DNA from: Macrocystis pyrifera
Taxonomy: Eukaryota; Sar; Phaeophyceae; Laminariales; Laminariaceae
DNA: 64,000 nucleotides
Reading direction: 5' to 3'
Assembly (NCBI GenBank): GCA_031763025.1
Contig: JASSKH010000025.1
Span: 7,301,274 to 7,365,273 of the forward strand
The translations under genes and the position numbers were made by a program. The notes beneath the pieces are model-generated. The model saw nothing but the letters and a program-made list of their open reading frames with translations, was not told where the DNA came from and searched no databases. This document shows, piece after piece, positions 45,601 to 54,999 of this stretch. How positions within the stretch are numbered: position 1 is the first letter of the stretch; each line of letters starts with the position of its first letter.

Positions 45601-47680
45601 AGATACGGATGATAAAAAAACAGCCGCTTTCTGTTGGCCGTTAATATAGCTCTCAGGGGTAACTCTGCCAAAGACCTCAGCCTTGCTTCACGGTTGCCAG
45701 GTATCGCGCTCTGTCTAAGAACCTGTTGCATGCTACTGCTAAACCCGAAGGGTCCTTGCATACCTGTCTATCCCACGCAGTGAGTAGCCTTATTCACCCT
45801 GCTGACTGAGCATGGGAGACCACGAGGAGCACAGAACACAAAGAAATTTTACGTTGTGTGTGTGAATTGTACCCACAGCAGTCGATCATTTGAAGAAATA
45901 TTCCGAACAAACATATTTTTTTTTTTTGTCGGAGCGATAACGTCCTGGGTAGGACGTAGCGATCAGAGTCAGGGACCATGAGGTTTAGGAAGAGTTTTTT
46001 TTGCCGGTACGGGAGCGGGGGTGTACTCGATGTCATGCATGCATGCGTGGCCGTAGTCGTATGACCATAGATAGACCCTCGCATCCCTACAATGCCGGGA
46101 CGGAGCACGTCGGGTTTTCACCTACCAGGCAAGGCATTGCTTACTTCCACCAGGCGTGAAGCGCCGTCAGGTGTTGGGCGAGTCGCATGAAGGGTGAGCT
46201 GCGTCCTACTAATAACTGCTTGCGAGGCGGACTTGCATACACGACGTCCCCGTGTTCATTACTCTATCCCCCCTCTCAGAGCTGCACCAGCGTTCGAGAG
46301 CAAAAAAATACTTGAAAATAGAGTGAGGTAGTTGAGCCTCACCCACCATTTTCGGGCAGAAATCCCCTGAAAACAGACCGAAATATTGGAACTATACCCC
46401 TCCTCATTTCGAGCACAACATACTTCGAAAAAGAGTGAAGTGTTTCCACTGGGCCCACCCGTGTTTTGGGTACTTGAAAATAGAGCGAAATATTTAGAAC
46501 TACATCCACCCACGTTCCTGGAGCAAAATACCTGAAAAAAAAGTATTGTGAGATACGTGAATTGCACCCACCCGCACTTTCCATACGAATTACTTGGAAC
46601 ACAGAGCAGGAGTGTTTGAGCTTACCTACCTTTGAGCAAACAATACTTGAAAATAGAGCGAGCCACTTGAACTGTGCGCATTCGCGTTTAGGCACAAAAA
46701 AAACACTTGAGAATAGAGTAAGACGCTTCAAATCACACCCACCGCATCGTGGGAACAACAGAGTACCGTACATGAAAAAAAAAAGAGAGTGAAATAGTTG
46801 AACTGCGCCTGGCACCCGCGTTTGGGCAGCTGCTTGAAAACAGAGTGAGGCACTTGAGCTGTACCCACCCGCACTTAGGAGCACAAACTACTTGAAAATT
46901 GAGTGGAGTAGTCGAACTGTATGCACCCACCCAACTTGGGACACAGACTAGTCTGTAAACAAAGAGAGGTAGTTGAACTCTTACCCACCCGCGGTTTGGG
47001 AACAAACTACTTAGAAATAGAGCGCGATACGGTCTGAAGCAGTGAAAGGGATGACTCCAGAATTTCCGTCTCGCGTCATCGGTCGACAGACAAGAAAAAA
47101 AAAAAAACGATCGCGTCTTTCGCGGTTACCTCAAAAAAAAAATCTAAAAGGTCTTGTCGTAACGATCCACGCGGGACCCTCCCCTGCTCCGTCTCGAAAG
47201 GGATGCGTGGTCAATGGTCAAACGACTACGGCAAGCAACAAATGAGTACGCCCCACCTCCCTCCCTCCCTCCCTCCCCTCCTCTCCGTATTTCTCGCCAT
47301 TCATTTTGAAAGGTAAGACCCCCCCCTTCCCTCCCTTCCCCCTCCCTCCCTTCCCCCCCCTCCGTATTTCTCGCCATTCGTTTGAAAGGTTTTGTATAGC
47401 ACAGGGGCCTTGGCGGAGATGCTTGACGCTCTGGACAGCCACCACCCGCCGACGAGAAAAATGGCGAGCGCTTGCATGGACATCGTGCTAGAGTTCGATC
47501 GGTAAGGGCCGCGACGATGCCACAAGTAGTCTCCCGTCCCCCCTGGTTGCCCCACCGCCTATATATTATGTATTGGTTGGGTTGGCGTCGGCTGGGAAGG
47601 ACACCGTAAATCATGGCGTTCATATATAGCGCGAGCTACTGTAGACGACTAGGGTAGGTACCGTTTCGTCTCGCTTTTGT

Positions 47681-47716
<36 letters not shown>

Positions 47717-48716
47717 TTTTTTTTTTTTTCGTTTTCGGCGGTGGGTCACGGCTGGCGATCGAGTTTTAGATATTTTATGCGGAGTGGAGCACCCTTAAGG
47801 GGGAATGATCGTATCACCTACTGTAGTCTTGTTTATGGTAGGGCACCCACGAGGCAGTTACATAGCACCCCCCACTGCTGTCGTTAGAACATAAGTTAAC
47901 CCGTTGAAGCTGCCATTCATATGCAAGTGTTAAGGCCTCAGTCCGTTGGGCTGTTAGCAACAGGTTATACCTGTCGCCTACCCAGTCTAAGCCTTAGGAC
48001 GCCCTCCCCCCCTTCGGACCAGCGGGGTCCTTGCTCTTCGTATGCGGTCGTGGGTGCCTAGTCCGCAGTTCTCTACAAGAATCTGATCTCTGGGGGCCCA
48101 GGGCGTCTTAGAGTGTTTTTTCAGATTCTTGACATGAGGAAATTCGCTTTTTCTAAAAAAAAAGCACTTTCGTGGTGGACGTGATATTCGAACTCACGAC
48201 CGACGACCCATGTCCTGCCGACAGACGCCATGTGTTAAGATCAAGGTCGGGACACTTTGTATCCCTGGACAGACAGGTTTGCCTATTAAGTCGGTACTCG
48301 TTGGTACCCACGTGTGCTGTTTGCTTAGAGATAGAAGAAGAGCACGGCTTTATTAAATTTCGTGCACGCGGAGACTGAGAGCCAAGCTCGTGCCTCGCTA
48401 GGAAAACCCCTGGCTTTCCATCTGAGGTACGCCTCCCAAGTACTACGAATACGATCCCAATACCTGAACCCAGGTAATTACCGGGCATTGAGCCTCAGTC
48501 AAAGCAGTACCATCACACAAGTCCGCCTGACAAGGCAGGTCATCGTAGGATGCAGCTCATCCTTCATGCGACTCGCCCAACACCTCACGGCGAAGCTTCG
48601 CGCTTGGTGCAATCCGTATTTTTTCTGGTCGGTGAAAACCGGACGTTCTCCGTCCCGGCACTGCAGGGACGCGAGGGTCCAATGGTCATACGACGACGGA
48701 CAAGCATGCCATGAGG

Positions 48717-48748
<32 letters not shown>

Positions 48749-51186
48749 ACCGCCGTGACTCTCCCCCCCCAGACCGTAACGCATACCGAACACCTCATGC
48801 GATTGGCCTACGAACTGTTGTACTTTCATCGCTCGCACAGACAGATCATCATTCTCACAGCATGATCTACTGCCGTAAATCTTCCAAGGCACATATATCA
48901 TCCGTTCCCGATCTCGTGCGATCTACAGCTCATGTTAGCCAGATGGGGACTTAGCACAGGTTTCCTGGGTTGCATCCGCACTGCGCAGGTCCTGCTTAAT
49001 CTCTACATAGATAGTCTGTATGATCTATCTGATCTATCTGATCTACCTATAGATAATCTGCCTGAAGTGGGATATACTTTCTACATGTCGTCTCCCCCTC
49101 ATGTTGCAATTACTTACCCGGGTAAGGCTGTGAGTCAGTGTCGGTATGAATTCAGTACAAAAATATGGCACTGGTCGGTCGCCCACCCTCATAAACGGAG
49201 CGGAGGACGCGTTTTGGTACAATTCTTGTTTTTATAGGTCAACGAGCGACATTAGGCTTGACTGTCAGCTCGTTCGTTACCCAACCCAACCCATAAAAAA
49301 CACCTCCGTGCACATCGTTGCGTAGAGGTAAGCAGCAAGCAAAGCAAAGTAGAGCAGTGCAAGCAAAGCAAAGCAAAGCGACGCACGGATTAATTTAATC
49401 AATAATTGGTCAATAATTGGTGAACGCACGGATGGATCAACAAACCAAGCCAGATAGCCGTAGCGCCTACAAAACCCACGCGGCCTTTCTTCTCTACCTA
49501 CTCCAACCCCAACTCCCACCCCCCCCAATTCTCCATCCTGTCAGAAGCGACGACGGGCGGTTGGGGCAGATGGGCGAGCAGGTCAGGAGACGGAGGTTCG
49601 CCGCATTTAACAAGGCGTGGCTGCATGCTGCCTTGCAGGTATACCCGCGCTTACCCCACAGTCCGAGATGGGGACCGAAACCGATAGCGTAATTGGAAGG
49701 CGTTTTGCGCTGAACTTTGTTGTCTGAGGGAGAGAAACGACCGAACTGAAATACGGCGGCCTGTCGGGGAAGAAGGGGGTATCGCGATATCACAGCTCCT
49801 TCCGTTGCTTTCCCCTCTGTTGTTTCTATTTACAAGTTTTCTTTGTTTCATCCTACCATTCGTTCCGTCCTTCTCTCCCTCCTCGCCCTCTCCCTACCTC
49901 CTGAGTAATTTTTTCGAGTCAAAAGTGCCGTTTGCAACCTTTAACGTTCGCCACCCACCCCCCCTTCCAAACGAAGCAAACAACAAAACGAAAAACAATA
50001 TGAACAAAAAAGGCGTTTCGTTTCACCACCAAGAAACAAATCCAAGCGCCTCCCCGCGAGCCGAACTTTGACCCTGACTTCAACAACCCTCCTCCGGTCA
50101 CCACGGCTAGCGGTCGAGTTACCGATCGTTTGTACGGGGTGGGACAATCTTCACCCCGCACGAGGGGAACGATCGTATCACGTCGTGGTTATATGGTAAG
50201 GCACCCAGAGGGAGGGCAGTTACCACACAGTACTCTCCTTGGTGTCTCTGGAAGCGGCCATACAGGATTTTTTTTATGTCAATCAACTCCTTGAAGCTGC
50301 CATCCATATGCAAGCAAACCCGCCTCACAGGCGGTTCTTGGTAAGATGCAGCTCGCCCTTCATGCGACTCGCCGGACACCCCTCGTTTCGCTTCGCGCTC
50401 GGCGCAAGCAATGTCTGCCTGGTCGGTGAAAACTCGACATGCTCCGTCCCGGCATTTCAGGGATGCGAGGGTCTATGGTCATACGACTACGGCCATGCAT
50501 GATACGAAGTGGCGTCGGTTGGCGACGACGGGGTAAAACACGCCTCTCACTGCGTGAGCTAGACAGCTAGGGTACCGTTTTTTTTTTTTTGGCGGTTACC
50601 ACGGCTGGTGGTCAAGTTAGATCATTTTTGTGCGGGGAGAGCCTTTACTCCGCACAAGGGGAATGGTCGTATCACGTAGTGTGTATATGTTGAGGCATGC
50701 ACGAGGCAGTTACATAGTAAGCCCATTGCTGTCTCTGGAAGTGGCCACACCAAAAATTAAATCAATTCATTGATGCTGTCATTCATACGCAAGAAAATCC
50801 GCCTCTGAAGTGGTTATTAGTAGGATGCAGCTCACCCTTCATGCGACTCGCCCAACACCTCACGGCGCTTCGCAAAAGCTTGGTGCAAGCAATGTCTGCC
50901 TGGTCGGTGAAAACCCGACGCGCTTCGTCGCGGCATTGTAGGTATGCGAGGGTCTATGGTCATACGACTACGGCCATGCATGATAATGAGTACACCCCCC
51001 CCCCCCCCCCCCATATGACTACGGCCATGCACGATAATTAATACCCCCTCCCCCCCTCGGCGTGGAAAACCTCAGGACGAGGAAATAGACGCCGCCTACG
51101 GGTCCCAGAATGGATCGGACGGCGAACTCCTGAGCGACTCGGACGATCATAACGAAGTGACCGCCGATTTAGACCTCAGCAGTCAG
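40732..51186 (+). CDS. KAP3: Kinesin-associated protein 3 (KAP3), C-terminal exons
   Basis: KAP3 is the armadillo-repeat cargo-adaptor subunit of heterotrimeric kinesin-2, which drives anterograde intraflagellar transport. Six exons fit one frame: 40732-40875, 42494-42567, 45033-45138, 47389-47501, 49545-49638 and 51076-51186. Motifs follow the family in order: LGTLNNL...WVDVLSNYALAPFL, PGMAQNDVVLEVVILAG, a helix QLLLTLWWLLHTKESREEVL, MLDALDSHHPPTRKMASACM, then FAAFNKAWLHAAL and an acidic tail. Vertebrate KAP3 has the same string (NLTIPDLDW..VL.EY.LVPFL, PG...DLVLEVVI). About 215 residues are covered here of the roughly 700-800 usual; the N-terminal exons would precede 40732, across the gap, and at least one 3' exon follows 51186 (exit phase 0, donor gtaaaa). 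Introns carry MITEs, a SINE interrupted by an LTR-like insert, minisatellites and a LINE tail. Confidence 0.82.
40861..40952. repeat. Tandem duplication of the exon a donor
   Basis: A unit of about 46 bp, GACGTTGTTCTAGAGGTGAG onward, is present twice. The second starts at 40908. Confidence 0.85.
40953..41069. repeat. (GA)n microsatellite
   Basis: GAGA runs of nearly 100 bp in a KAP3 intron. Confidence 0.95.
41090..41166 (-). mobile_element. SINE tail fragment between two G runs
   Basis: Only about 45 bp of the 3' end (CTATGGTCATACGGCTAAG to GAGTACC) remain between G11 and G23, i.e. between two C tracts on its own strand. Confidence 0.72.
41338..41385. repeat. Two units of the 24-bp CGGACAGAGTG minisatellite
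   Basis: AGACAGAGTGGCTTATACGT and CGGACAGAGTGACTGGAAAT match the array at 11.5-12.3 kb. Confidence 0.55.
41522..41630. mobile_element. TA-MITE copy 9
   Basis: Complete copy; one C run in the right end is lengthened. Confidence 0.82.
41632..41690. repeat. GGGACTGCAG-family fragment
   Basis: GTACTGCAGTCCCGATTTGG and CTTGGAATTAGAGTGG, abutting MITE copy 9. Confidence 0.5.
41866..41976. mobile_element. TA-MITE copy 10
   Basis: More diverged (ATGGTCCTCTATAATA at the right end). Confidence 0.78.
42494..42567 (+). CDS. KAP3: KAP3 exon b
   Basis: Acceptor aactgtgaag, donor AG|gtgtgg. Encodes VVILAGVMAQDHQAAALLAG. Confidence 0.8.
42706..42792. repeat. GGGACTGCAG-family palindrome, complete
   Basis: Inverted halves TAGTACCGCAGTCCCCGTTT and TCGGGACTGCGGTACTAG with a centre near ATGACTTGGAATTAGAGTGG. 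About 82 bp. Confidence 0.7.
42992..43108. mobile_element. TA-MITE copy 11
   Basis: Complete but diverged at the left; the right C stretch has grown to 17. Confidence 0.75.
43440..43572. repeat. CCAAT / GGCGCCAAAAATAG tandem array
   Basis: About four copies of a unit of about 32 bp (ACCAATTATGGCGCCAAAAA then TAGCGATCAG). Intronic position in KAP3. Confidence 0.7.
43718..43832. mobile_element. TA-MITE copy 12
   Basis: The left end is degraded (CGGACCAAAGTATATAGGAC); an AATAATAATA expansion lies inside. Confidence 0.75.
43835..43931 (-). mobile_element. GATA-tailed SINE-like element (family B), core fragment
   Basis: Reverse complement of CTGGGCTGGATCTGTGCTAT and CTCACGATGGCAGGTGAGG. It lies between two MITEs. 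Confidence 0.5.
43932..44042. mobile_element. TA-MITE copy 13
   Basis: Complete; left end TATCACGGGGGAGC. Confidence 0.8.
44090..44945. repeat. CCGGCACTAT minisatellite, two blocks
   Basis: Units of 18-30 bp begin CCGGCACTAT, followed by ATGTAGCGGCAA (44090-44345) or AATAGAGGGCGA (44690-44945). The blocks are split by T-rich and (CCCT)n sequence. Confidence 0.85.
44535..44610. repeat. (CCCT)n microsatellite
   Basis: About 17 tetranucleotide units. Confidence 0.95.
45033..45138 (+). CDS. KAP3: KAP3 exon c
   Basis: Acceptor ttttcattcag, donor GAG|gtaaac; split Ser codon with exon b. Confidence 0.8.
45481..45585. mobile_element. TA-MITE copy 14, right end missing
   Basis: Runs to TATTTACTATGGCCCATGAG, without the final CCGTAATA. 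Confidence 0.75.
46011..46250 (-). mobile_element. Poly-C-tailed SINE, 3' half, short tail
   Basis: The tail is only C5 with single interruptions; the CATGCATG motif is expanded to ATGCATGCATGC. Confidence 0.7.
46258..47032. repeat. Minisatellite with a unit of about 60 bp, about 12 copies
   Basis: Unit near ACCCACCCGCGTTTGGGAGC, ACAAACTACTTGAAAATAGA, GTGAGGTAGTTGAACT. Copies differ by 15-30%. Confidence 0.85.
47172..47262 (+). mobile_element. LINE 3'-tail fragment in KAP3
   Basis: GCTCCGTCTCGAAAGGGATG, CGTGGTCAATGGTCAAACGA, AACAAATGAGTACGCCCC. The tail continues as (CCCT)n rather than pure C. Confidence 0.75.
47262..47398. repeat. Duplicated 3' splice region of KAP3 exon d
   Basis: CCTCCGTATTTCTCGCCATT occurs at 47281 and 47359, each preceded by CCCT repeats and followed by TTTGAAAGGT. 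Confidence 0.8.
47389..47501 (+). CDS. KAP3: KAP3 exon d
   Basis: The in-phase acceptor is tcgtttgaaag; other AG choices (tatag, cacag) break the frame. Donor CG|gtaagg. Confidence 0.78.
47928..48517. mobile_element. Probable solo LTR inserted in a SINE
   Basis: A 590-bp segment beginning TGTTAAGG and ending CATCACA, flanked by CAAG on both sides. TG...CA ends, the size and a 4-bp target duplication fit a solo LTR of an LTR retrotransposon; no internal region is present. An AATAAA lies on the minus strand near 48350. A fossil younger than the SINE it interrupts; family not determined. Confidence 0.5.
48175..48246 (-). repeat. tRNA-like sequence inside the solo LTR
   Basis: On the minus strand, ACATGGCGTCTGTCGGCAGG and GTGAGTTCGAATATCAC resemble the piece at 59930 (GGCGTC.GTCGGCAGG plus B box). 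Confidence 0.35.
48905..49070 (+). mobile_element. GATA-tailed SINE-like element (family B), copy
   Basis: TTAGCACAGGTTTCCTGGGT, GCATCCGCACTGCGCAGGTC and a tail of ATGATCTATCTGATCTATC words. Confidence 0.5.
49545..49638 (+). CDS. KAP3: KAP3 exon e
   Basis: Acceptor catcctgtcag, donor CAG|gtatac. Arg-rich then FAAFNKAWLHAALQ. Confidence 0.8.
50095..50508 (+). mobile_element. SINE without C tail
   Basis: 5'-truncated at GGTCACCACGGCTAGCGG, ends CATGCATGATACGAAG. The next copy starts at this point, so its tail was lost or displaced. Confidence 0.72.
50511..51013 (+). mobile_element. Poly-C-tailed SINE, full length
   Basis: Head GGCGTCGGTTGGCGACGACG; internal poly-T at 50578-50590; tail GATAATGAGTACAC then about 18 C. 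Sense to KAP3, 63 bp before exon f. Confidence 0.8.
51013..51060 (+). mobile_element. SINE tail fragment, truncated at the previous C tail
   Basis: Starts ATATGACTACGGCCATGCAC right after C18 and ends AATTAATACC plus C/T tract, 20 bp from the KAP3 exon f acceptor. Confidence 0.72.
51076..51186 (+). CDS. KAP3: KAP3 exon f (acidic tail)
   Basis: 37 codons, rich in Asp/Ser (DGELLSDSDDHNE). The acceptor aacctcag follows two SINE C tails. Confidence 0.76.
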
Positions 51187-51261
51187 GTAAAAGATACGTT
51201 AGCTCTCGCTATTTGGGAAGTCTCCATCGCCATTCGTGGGTATATATAGGAGCCTGCGCTG

Positions 51262-51466
51262 GTAGATATAACCCGGCTCGCGGGTTGGGTCAGGAAGGTT
51301 TCGGAATCTGACGGGTCGGGTCGGGTCGGGTCGGGTCGGGTCGGATTAGGTCGGATCGGGTCGGGTCGGTTCAGGAGATTTTCAAACTTACGTGTCAGGT
51401 CGGGTCAGCCTTACCCGACCCGACCCGACCCGCGAGGGATGAATCGACCCCATGAACAGCCCTGGA
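51262..51466. mobile_element. GGGTC-array element
   Basis: GGCTCGCGGGTTGGGTC at left, GACCCCATGAACAGCCCTG at right; the array switches strand in the middle. Confidence 0.48.
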
Positions 51467-51469
51467 TGT

Positions 51470-52265
51470 TCGTGACGGTCGTCAACTGTGTGTGCCGATG
51501 GTATTAATGGTCACATAAAAAAAGAAGAGATACCTACGAGAGTTTCAGTCTGACCACACGGATCTCGGGTATCACCGAGCCCCCTGTGCTACTGTAATTG
51601 ACTCTCGTTCGTCAACCCACCCCCCACCCCCCCCCTCCCCGACAGTACGTAGTTACTCTGCCTGTAGCCAATCCAGCCCCCCCCCGCCGATATTACGCGG
51701 CGATTTAGAAGGCCACGGGTACCCGGTGGTCATACGGCTGTGATGGGGCAGGGGAAAGAGCGTATGCACCGGGAGCATGCCATATTTATATGGTACTTTT
51801 ACTTGGCACCTTTTGCGATATAATCGTCCATGTGAGCGAAAACGCCAAGACGAGCGTGTTCAACACAGCCCCACTGAAAAAGTGGTGGCCTTCGTCTACT
51901 ACAGGTGGCGGGAACTATCGAACAACATAGAGCTATCCAGAGTAAAAGTCACGATTCGCTACGGCAGCCACAGGTGTGTCGGCAAGGTCTCGACCGTCGG
52001 TATCATATCGGAAAGCTGGCAGCAGGTGTCGTACAAAAAAAAAAACACGGGCACACGCTCTGCTTGTAAGATCGTTTTTAGCGGCCGCAGGCATCACAAT
52101 ACCCCCGACCCTGCAGTAGAAGCAGCGGTTGCAGGCGCCGCAAAAGATCACGACTGCAGTAGCATCTGGTGCTGCCGATGATGGCGCTACGAAACCAGCC
52201 GCCGTGGCAAATACCACCCCAAACACGCGGTCAACGTGCGTTCGCTAGGTCAAAAGGAGAAAATC
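51470..52265. other. KAP3 downstream intron or 3' region; no supported exon
   Basis: A frame at 51777-52181 (+) reads VVAFVYYRWRELSNNIELSR and more, without family features or splice pair; the last KAP3 exon was not identified. Confidence 0.35.
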
Positions 52266-52267
52266 AG

Positions 52268-52303
<36 letters not shown>
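52268..52303. repeat. Poly-C run at the 5' border of the LINE
   Basis: About 36 C directly before the first LINE-specific base. Confidence 0.92.
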
Positions 52304-53605
52304 TTTGAGGGCGGGATGAAGCAGATGTGGGTAGGGATAAAAGGGATACTTGGCAGACAAGCAGGAGAGGCAGACACGGGAATAGCTACTCTAAGAGCAC
52401 AGAACGGTAAAATGGTTAGTAGTTCGAAGGGGAAAAGGGAGGTACTAGTAGAGCATTACCGAAAGCTAGGAACACCCACAGCCAACGAAACGTTCGATGC
52501 AGAATTCGAGAAGGAAATCAACGCGTGGGCAGAGGCGAACGTAGATACATCAGAAAGGGAAGACAGTGGTTCGGGAGGGTTACAGAGAGAGTTCACAAGG
52601 GAAGAGGTAAAGAAGTGTGTAGCTAAACTTAAGAATAGAAAGGCAGCAGGGGCAGACCAAATAGTGAATGAATTTATGAAGTACGGGGGAGAAGGAATGC
52701 TTACCATGATGGTTATGTTGTATAACTGGATATGGAAAAACGAGTACGCACCTAGGAGGTGGAGAGAAGGAGTAGTAGTAAATTTATTCAAGAAAGGAGA
52801 TAAGGCTGACCCGGGGAACTATAGAGGGATAACGCTACTAAGCACAGTAGGCAAAACATTTTGTAAGATTTTGAACGATAGAATGGGAACGATGATGGAG
52901 AAGAAAGACAAAGTAAGCGAAGGACAAGCAGGGTTTAGGCCAAACCGTAGCTGCGTAGACCATGTGTACACCTTAGGTAAGATTATTCAAGGTAGGAAAG
53001 ACGCGGGACTAACAACGTACTGTTTCTTTCTAGATGTGCAGAAAGCCTACGACATAGTATGGAGAAATGGATTGTGGAAAAAACTGTGGGAAATAGGAAT
53101 CAGAGGAAAGATGTGGAGAATGGTGAAAAAGATGACGGAATGTGCGAGAAGTGCTGTGATGCTGGACGGGGAAATATCGAAGTATGTTGATATTTTACAA
53201 GGTGTTGCACAGGGATGTACGTTGTCACCTAACTTATTCAAGATATATATTAACGACCTGATAGTAGCAGTCGAGGGAGCAAGGCAGGGAGTCACGGTAG
53301 GGGAAGATACGGTGTCGGGATTGATGTTTGCGGATGACTTCGTGGGGATATCAGAAACGCCCGAAGGATTGCAGAAACAAATAGAGAAGGCGCTAGAATA
53401 CACCAGGAAATGGAGGGTGACGGCGAACGTCCAGATATGCGCAGTAGTTGTTTGCAACGAAGACAAGGTAAACCCGGTAAATTTCAGTTGGAAATGGGGA
53501 GAAGATGAATTGCCGATCGTAGACCAGTATACATACCTTGGCGTAGAGATCTCAAAAGACTGCTCTTGGGATACACATATAGCAAAAGTAATAGGAAAAG
53601 GGTAA
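52304..53605 (+). CDS. LINE reverse transcriptase domain
   Basis: About 430 codons, open through the flanking C run (as Pro) to a start at 52169 that is not part of the element. RT motifs in order: KNRKAAGADQIVNEFMKYGG, RRWREGVVVNLFKKGDK, NYRGITLLSTVGK, GQAGFRPNRSCVDH, FLDVQKAYDIVW, LQGVAQGCTLSP and the catalytic FADD (about 53327). The thumb region follows (YTYLGVEISKDCSWDTHI). The frame then breaks between about 53600 and 53690, after which the C-terminal part continues in other frames. Confidence 0.9.
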   Translation, partial: FEGGMKQMWVGIKGILGRQAGEADTGIATLRAQNGKMVSSSKGKREVLVEHYRKLGTPTANETFDAEFEKEINAWAEANVDTSEREDSGSGGLQREFTREEVKKCVAKLKNRKAAGADQIVNEFMKYGGEGMLTMMVMLYNWIWKNEYAPRRWREGVVVNLFKKGDKADPGNYRGITLLSTVGKTFCKILNDRMGTMMEKKDKVSEGQAGFRPNRSCVDHVYTLGKIIQGRKDAGLTTYCFFLDVQKAYDIVWRNGLWKKLWEIGIRGKMWRMVKKMTECARSAVMLDGEISKYVDILQGVAQGCTLSPNLFKIYINDLIVAVEGARQGVTVGEDTVSGLMFADDFVGISETPEGLQKQIEKALEYTRKWRVTANVQICAVVVCNEDKVNPVNFSWKWGEDELPIVDQYTYLGVEISKDCSWDTHIAKVIGKG

Positions 53606-53668
53606 GGCACAAGTAGGCAAGATGGATGCGATCCTAACAGACCCGAACCTTGACACTAGGATTAAGAG

Positions 53669-54600
53669 ATGTATCTTGATGATGTGATAGTACCAAAGCT
53701 AGAATATGCAGGAGAAGTATGGGAAGGGAACGCGAAACTCGTAAAACAGTTGGAAACAGTACAAATGACAGCAGCTCAAAAAATCTTAAGATGCTCAAGT
53801 ACGACTAGAAATACAGTATTAAGAGCAGAAACTGGGAATGCGCCCACTCAAGACAAATAGAGACATGAGAAAGTTGAACTGGCAAAATAAAGTAAGGAAC
53901 ATGCCAAAAAAGAGGTGGCCAGCCATAGTTGATAGAGCTGTATGGGAGAAAGTATCAAAAGGACGAGCTGGAATAAGGTGGGATGGCGTAGTTGAGAAAG
54001 TATGGAAGGATCTAGGGGGAAACCAAGTAGAGATCATGTCCGCCGGGAAGTTTGGGAGGTACAAGGCAGAAGTAGAAGAAAGGATAGAAAGAAGGGAAAG
54101 GCTAGCGCTAAGAAACAAGGTGGAACCGGAAAAACACTTAGAAATATACGGGGGATTGAGGGAAGGAATAGGAATGAAAACGTATCTGCATGGCCCAATG
54201 GACTTCGCGAAAACGCTGAAACTGCGCTTTCGTGTGGGAGACCTGGACCTGCCAGAAAGAAGAAAGAGGTACACCAGTAGCCGGGAAGAAGAGGAAGTAG
54301 ACGCACAGATGTGCCCGTGTGGCAAAGCAATAGAGGGTAGAACTCACATAGTAGGAGAATGTGAAATATACAAGGAGGAACGGGATGTGTTAGAAGAGGA
54401 GATGAGGAAAATAGACGAATGTGACATGGAGGAGTTTGATACAATGAATAGCAGCGAGGAAACGATCGCTATCCTAGGAGATAGATGGTGGCCACAGGAG
54501 GCCAAACAGGAAGGGGATAAAATTTGCAAAAAGTTTCTATGTAATTTATGGAAACAGCGTAATGAGCGCCCAATTGTTGGAGGTGTCTCTATTAGGAGTA
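53669..54600 (+). CDS. LINE C-terminal region with zinc-knuckle-like motif
   Basis: After DVIVPKLEYAGEVWEGNAKL (typical post-RT segment) and a further frame change near 53840, a 250-codon frame is Lys/Glu/Arg-rich. It contains MCPCGKAIEGRTHIVGECEI (about 54310-54367), a CxC...H...C pattern like that at the end of many LINE proteins. This part appears intact to the 3' end. Confidence 0.75.
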
Positions 54601-54673
54601 GGAACGGTGCTCCGTCTCGAAAGGGATGCGTGGTCAATGGTCAAATGACTAAGGCAAGCAACTAATGAGTACG

Positions 54674-54883
<210 letters not shown>

Positions 54884-54884
<1 letters not shown>

Positions 54885-54916
54885 ACCGACCGACCGACCG
54901 ACCGACCGACCGACCG
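54884..54916. repeat. (GACC)n microsatellite
   Basis: About eight units where a C tail would be expected. Confidence 0.9.
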
Positions 54917-54996
54917 ACCTCTCCATTTGTCTATGGCCGTACCAATACGGCCATACGTGACGTGAATACCCCCCCCCCCCCCCCCCCCCCCCCCCC
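54917..54996 (+). mobile_element. Short relative of the LINE/SINE tail with poly-C
   Basis: CTATGGCCGTACCAATACGG, CCATACGTGACGTGAATACC then C; related by the GGCCAT...GA(G/A)TACC ending. Confidence 0.45.
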
Positions 54997-54999
54997 ACC

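Larger units (their letters stand above)
47574..48749 (+). mobile_element. Poly-C-tailed SINE, full length but interrupted
   Basis: The head part is 47574-47927 (with an internal GTT microsatellite, 47680-47715) and the tail part 48518-48749, ending in about 30 C. The two parts meet exactly at the CAAG duplicated by the insert at 47928-48517. Confidence 0.7.

Noticed and set aside
51777-52181. Frame before the LINE as LINE ORF1 or last KAP3 exon
   Set aside because: It is separated from the LINE by the poly-C run, has no zinc knuckle or coiled coil, and has no acceptor in phase with KAP3 exon f.
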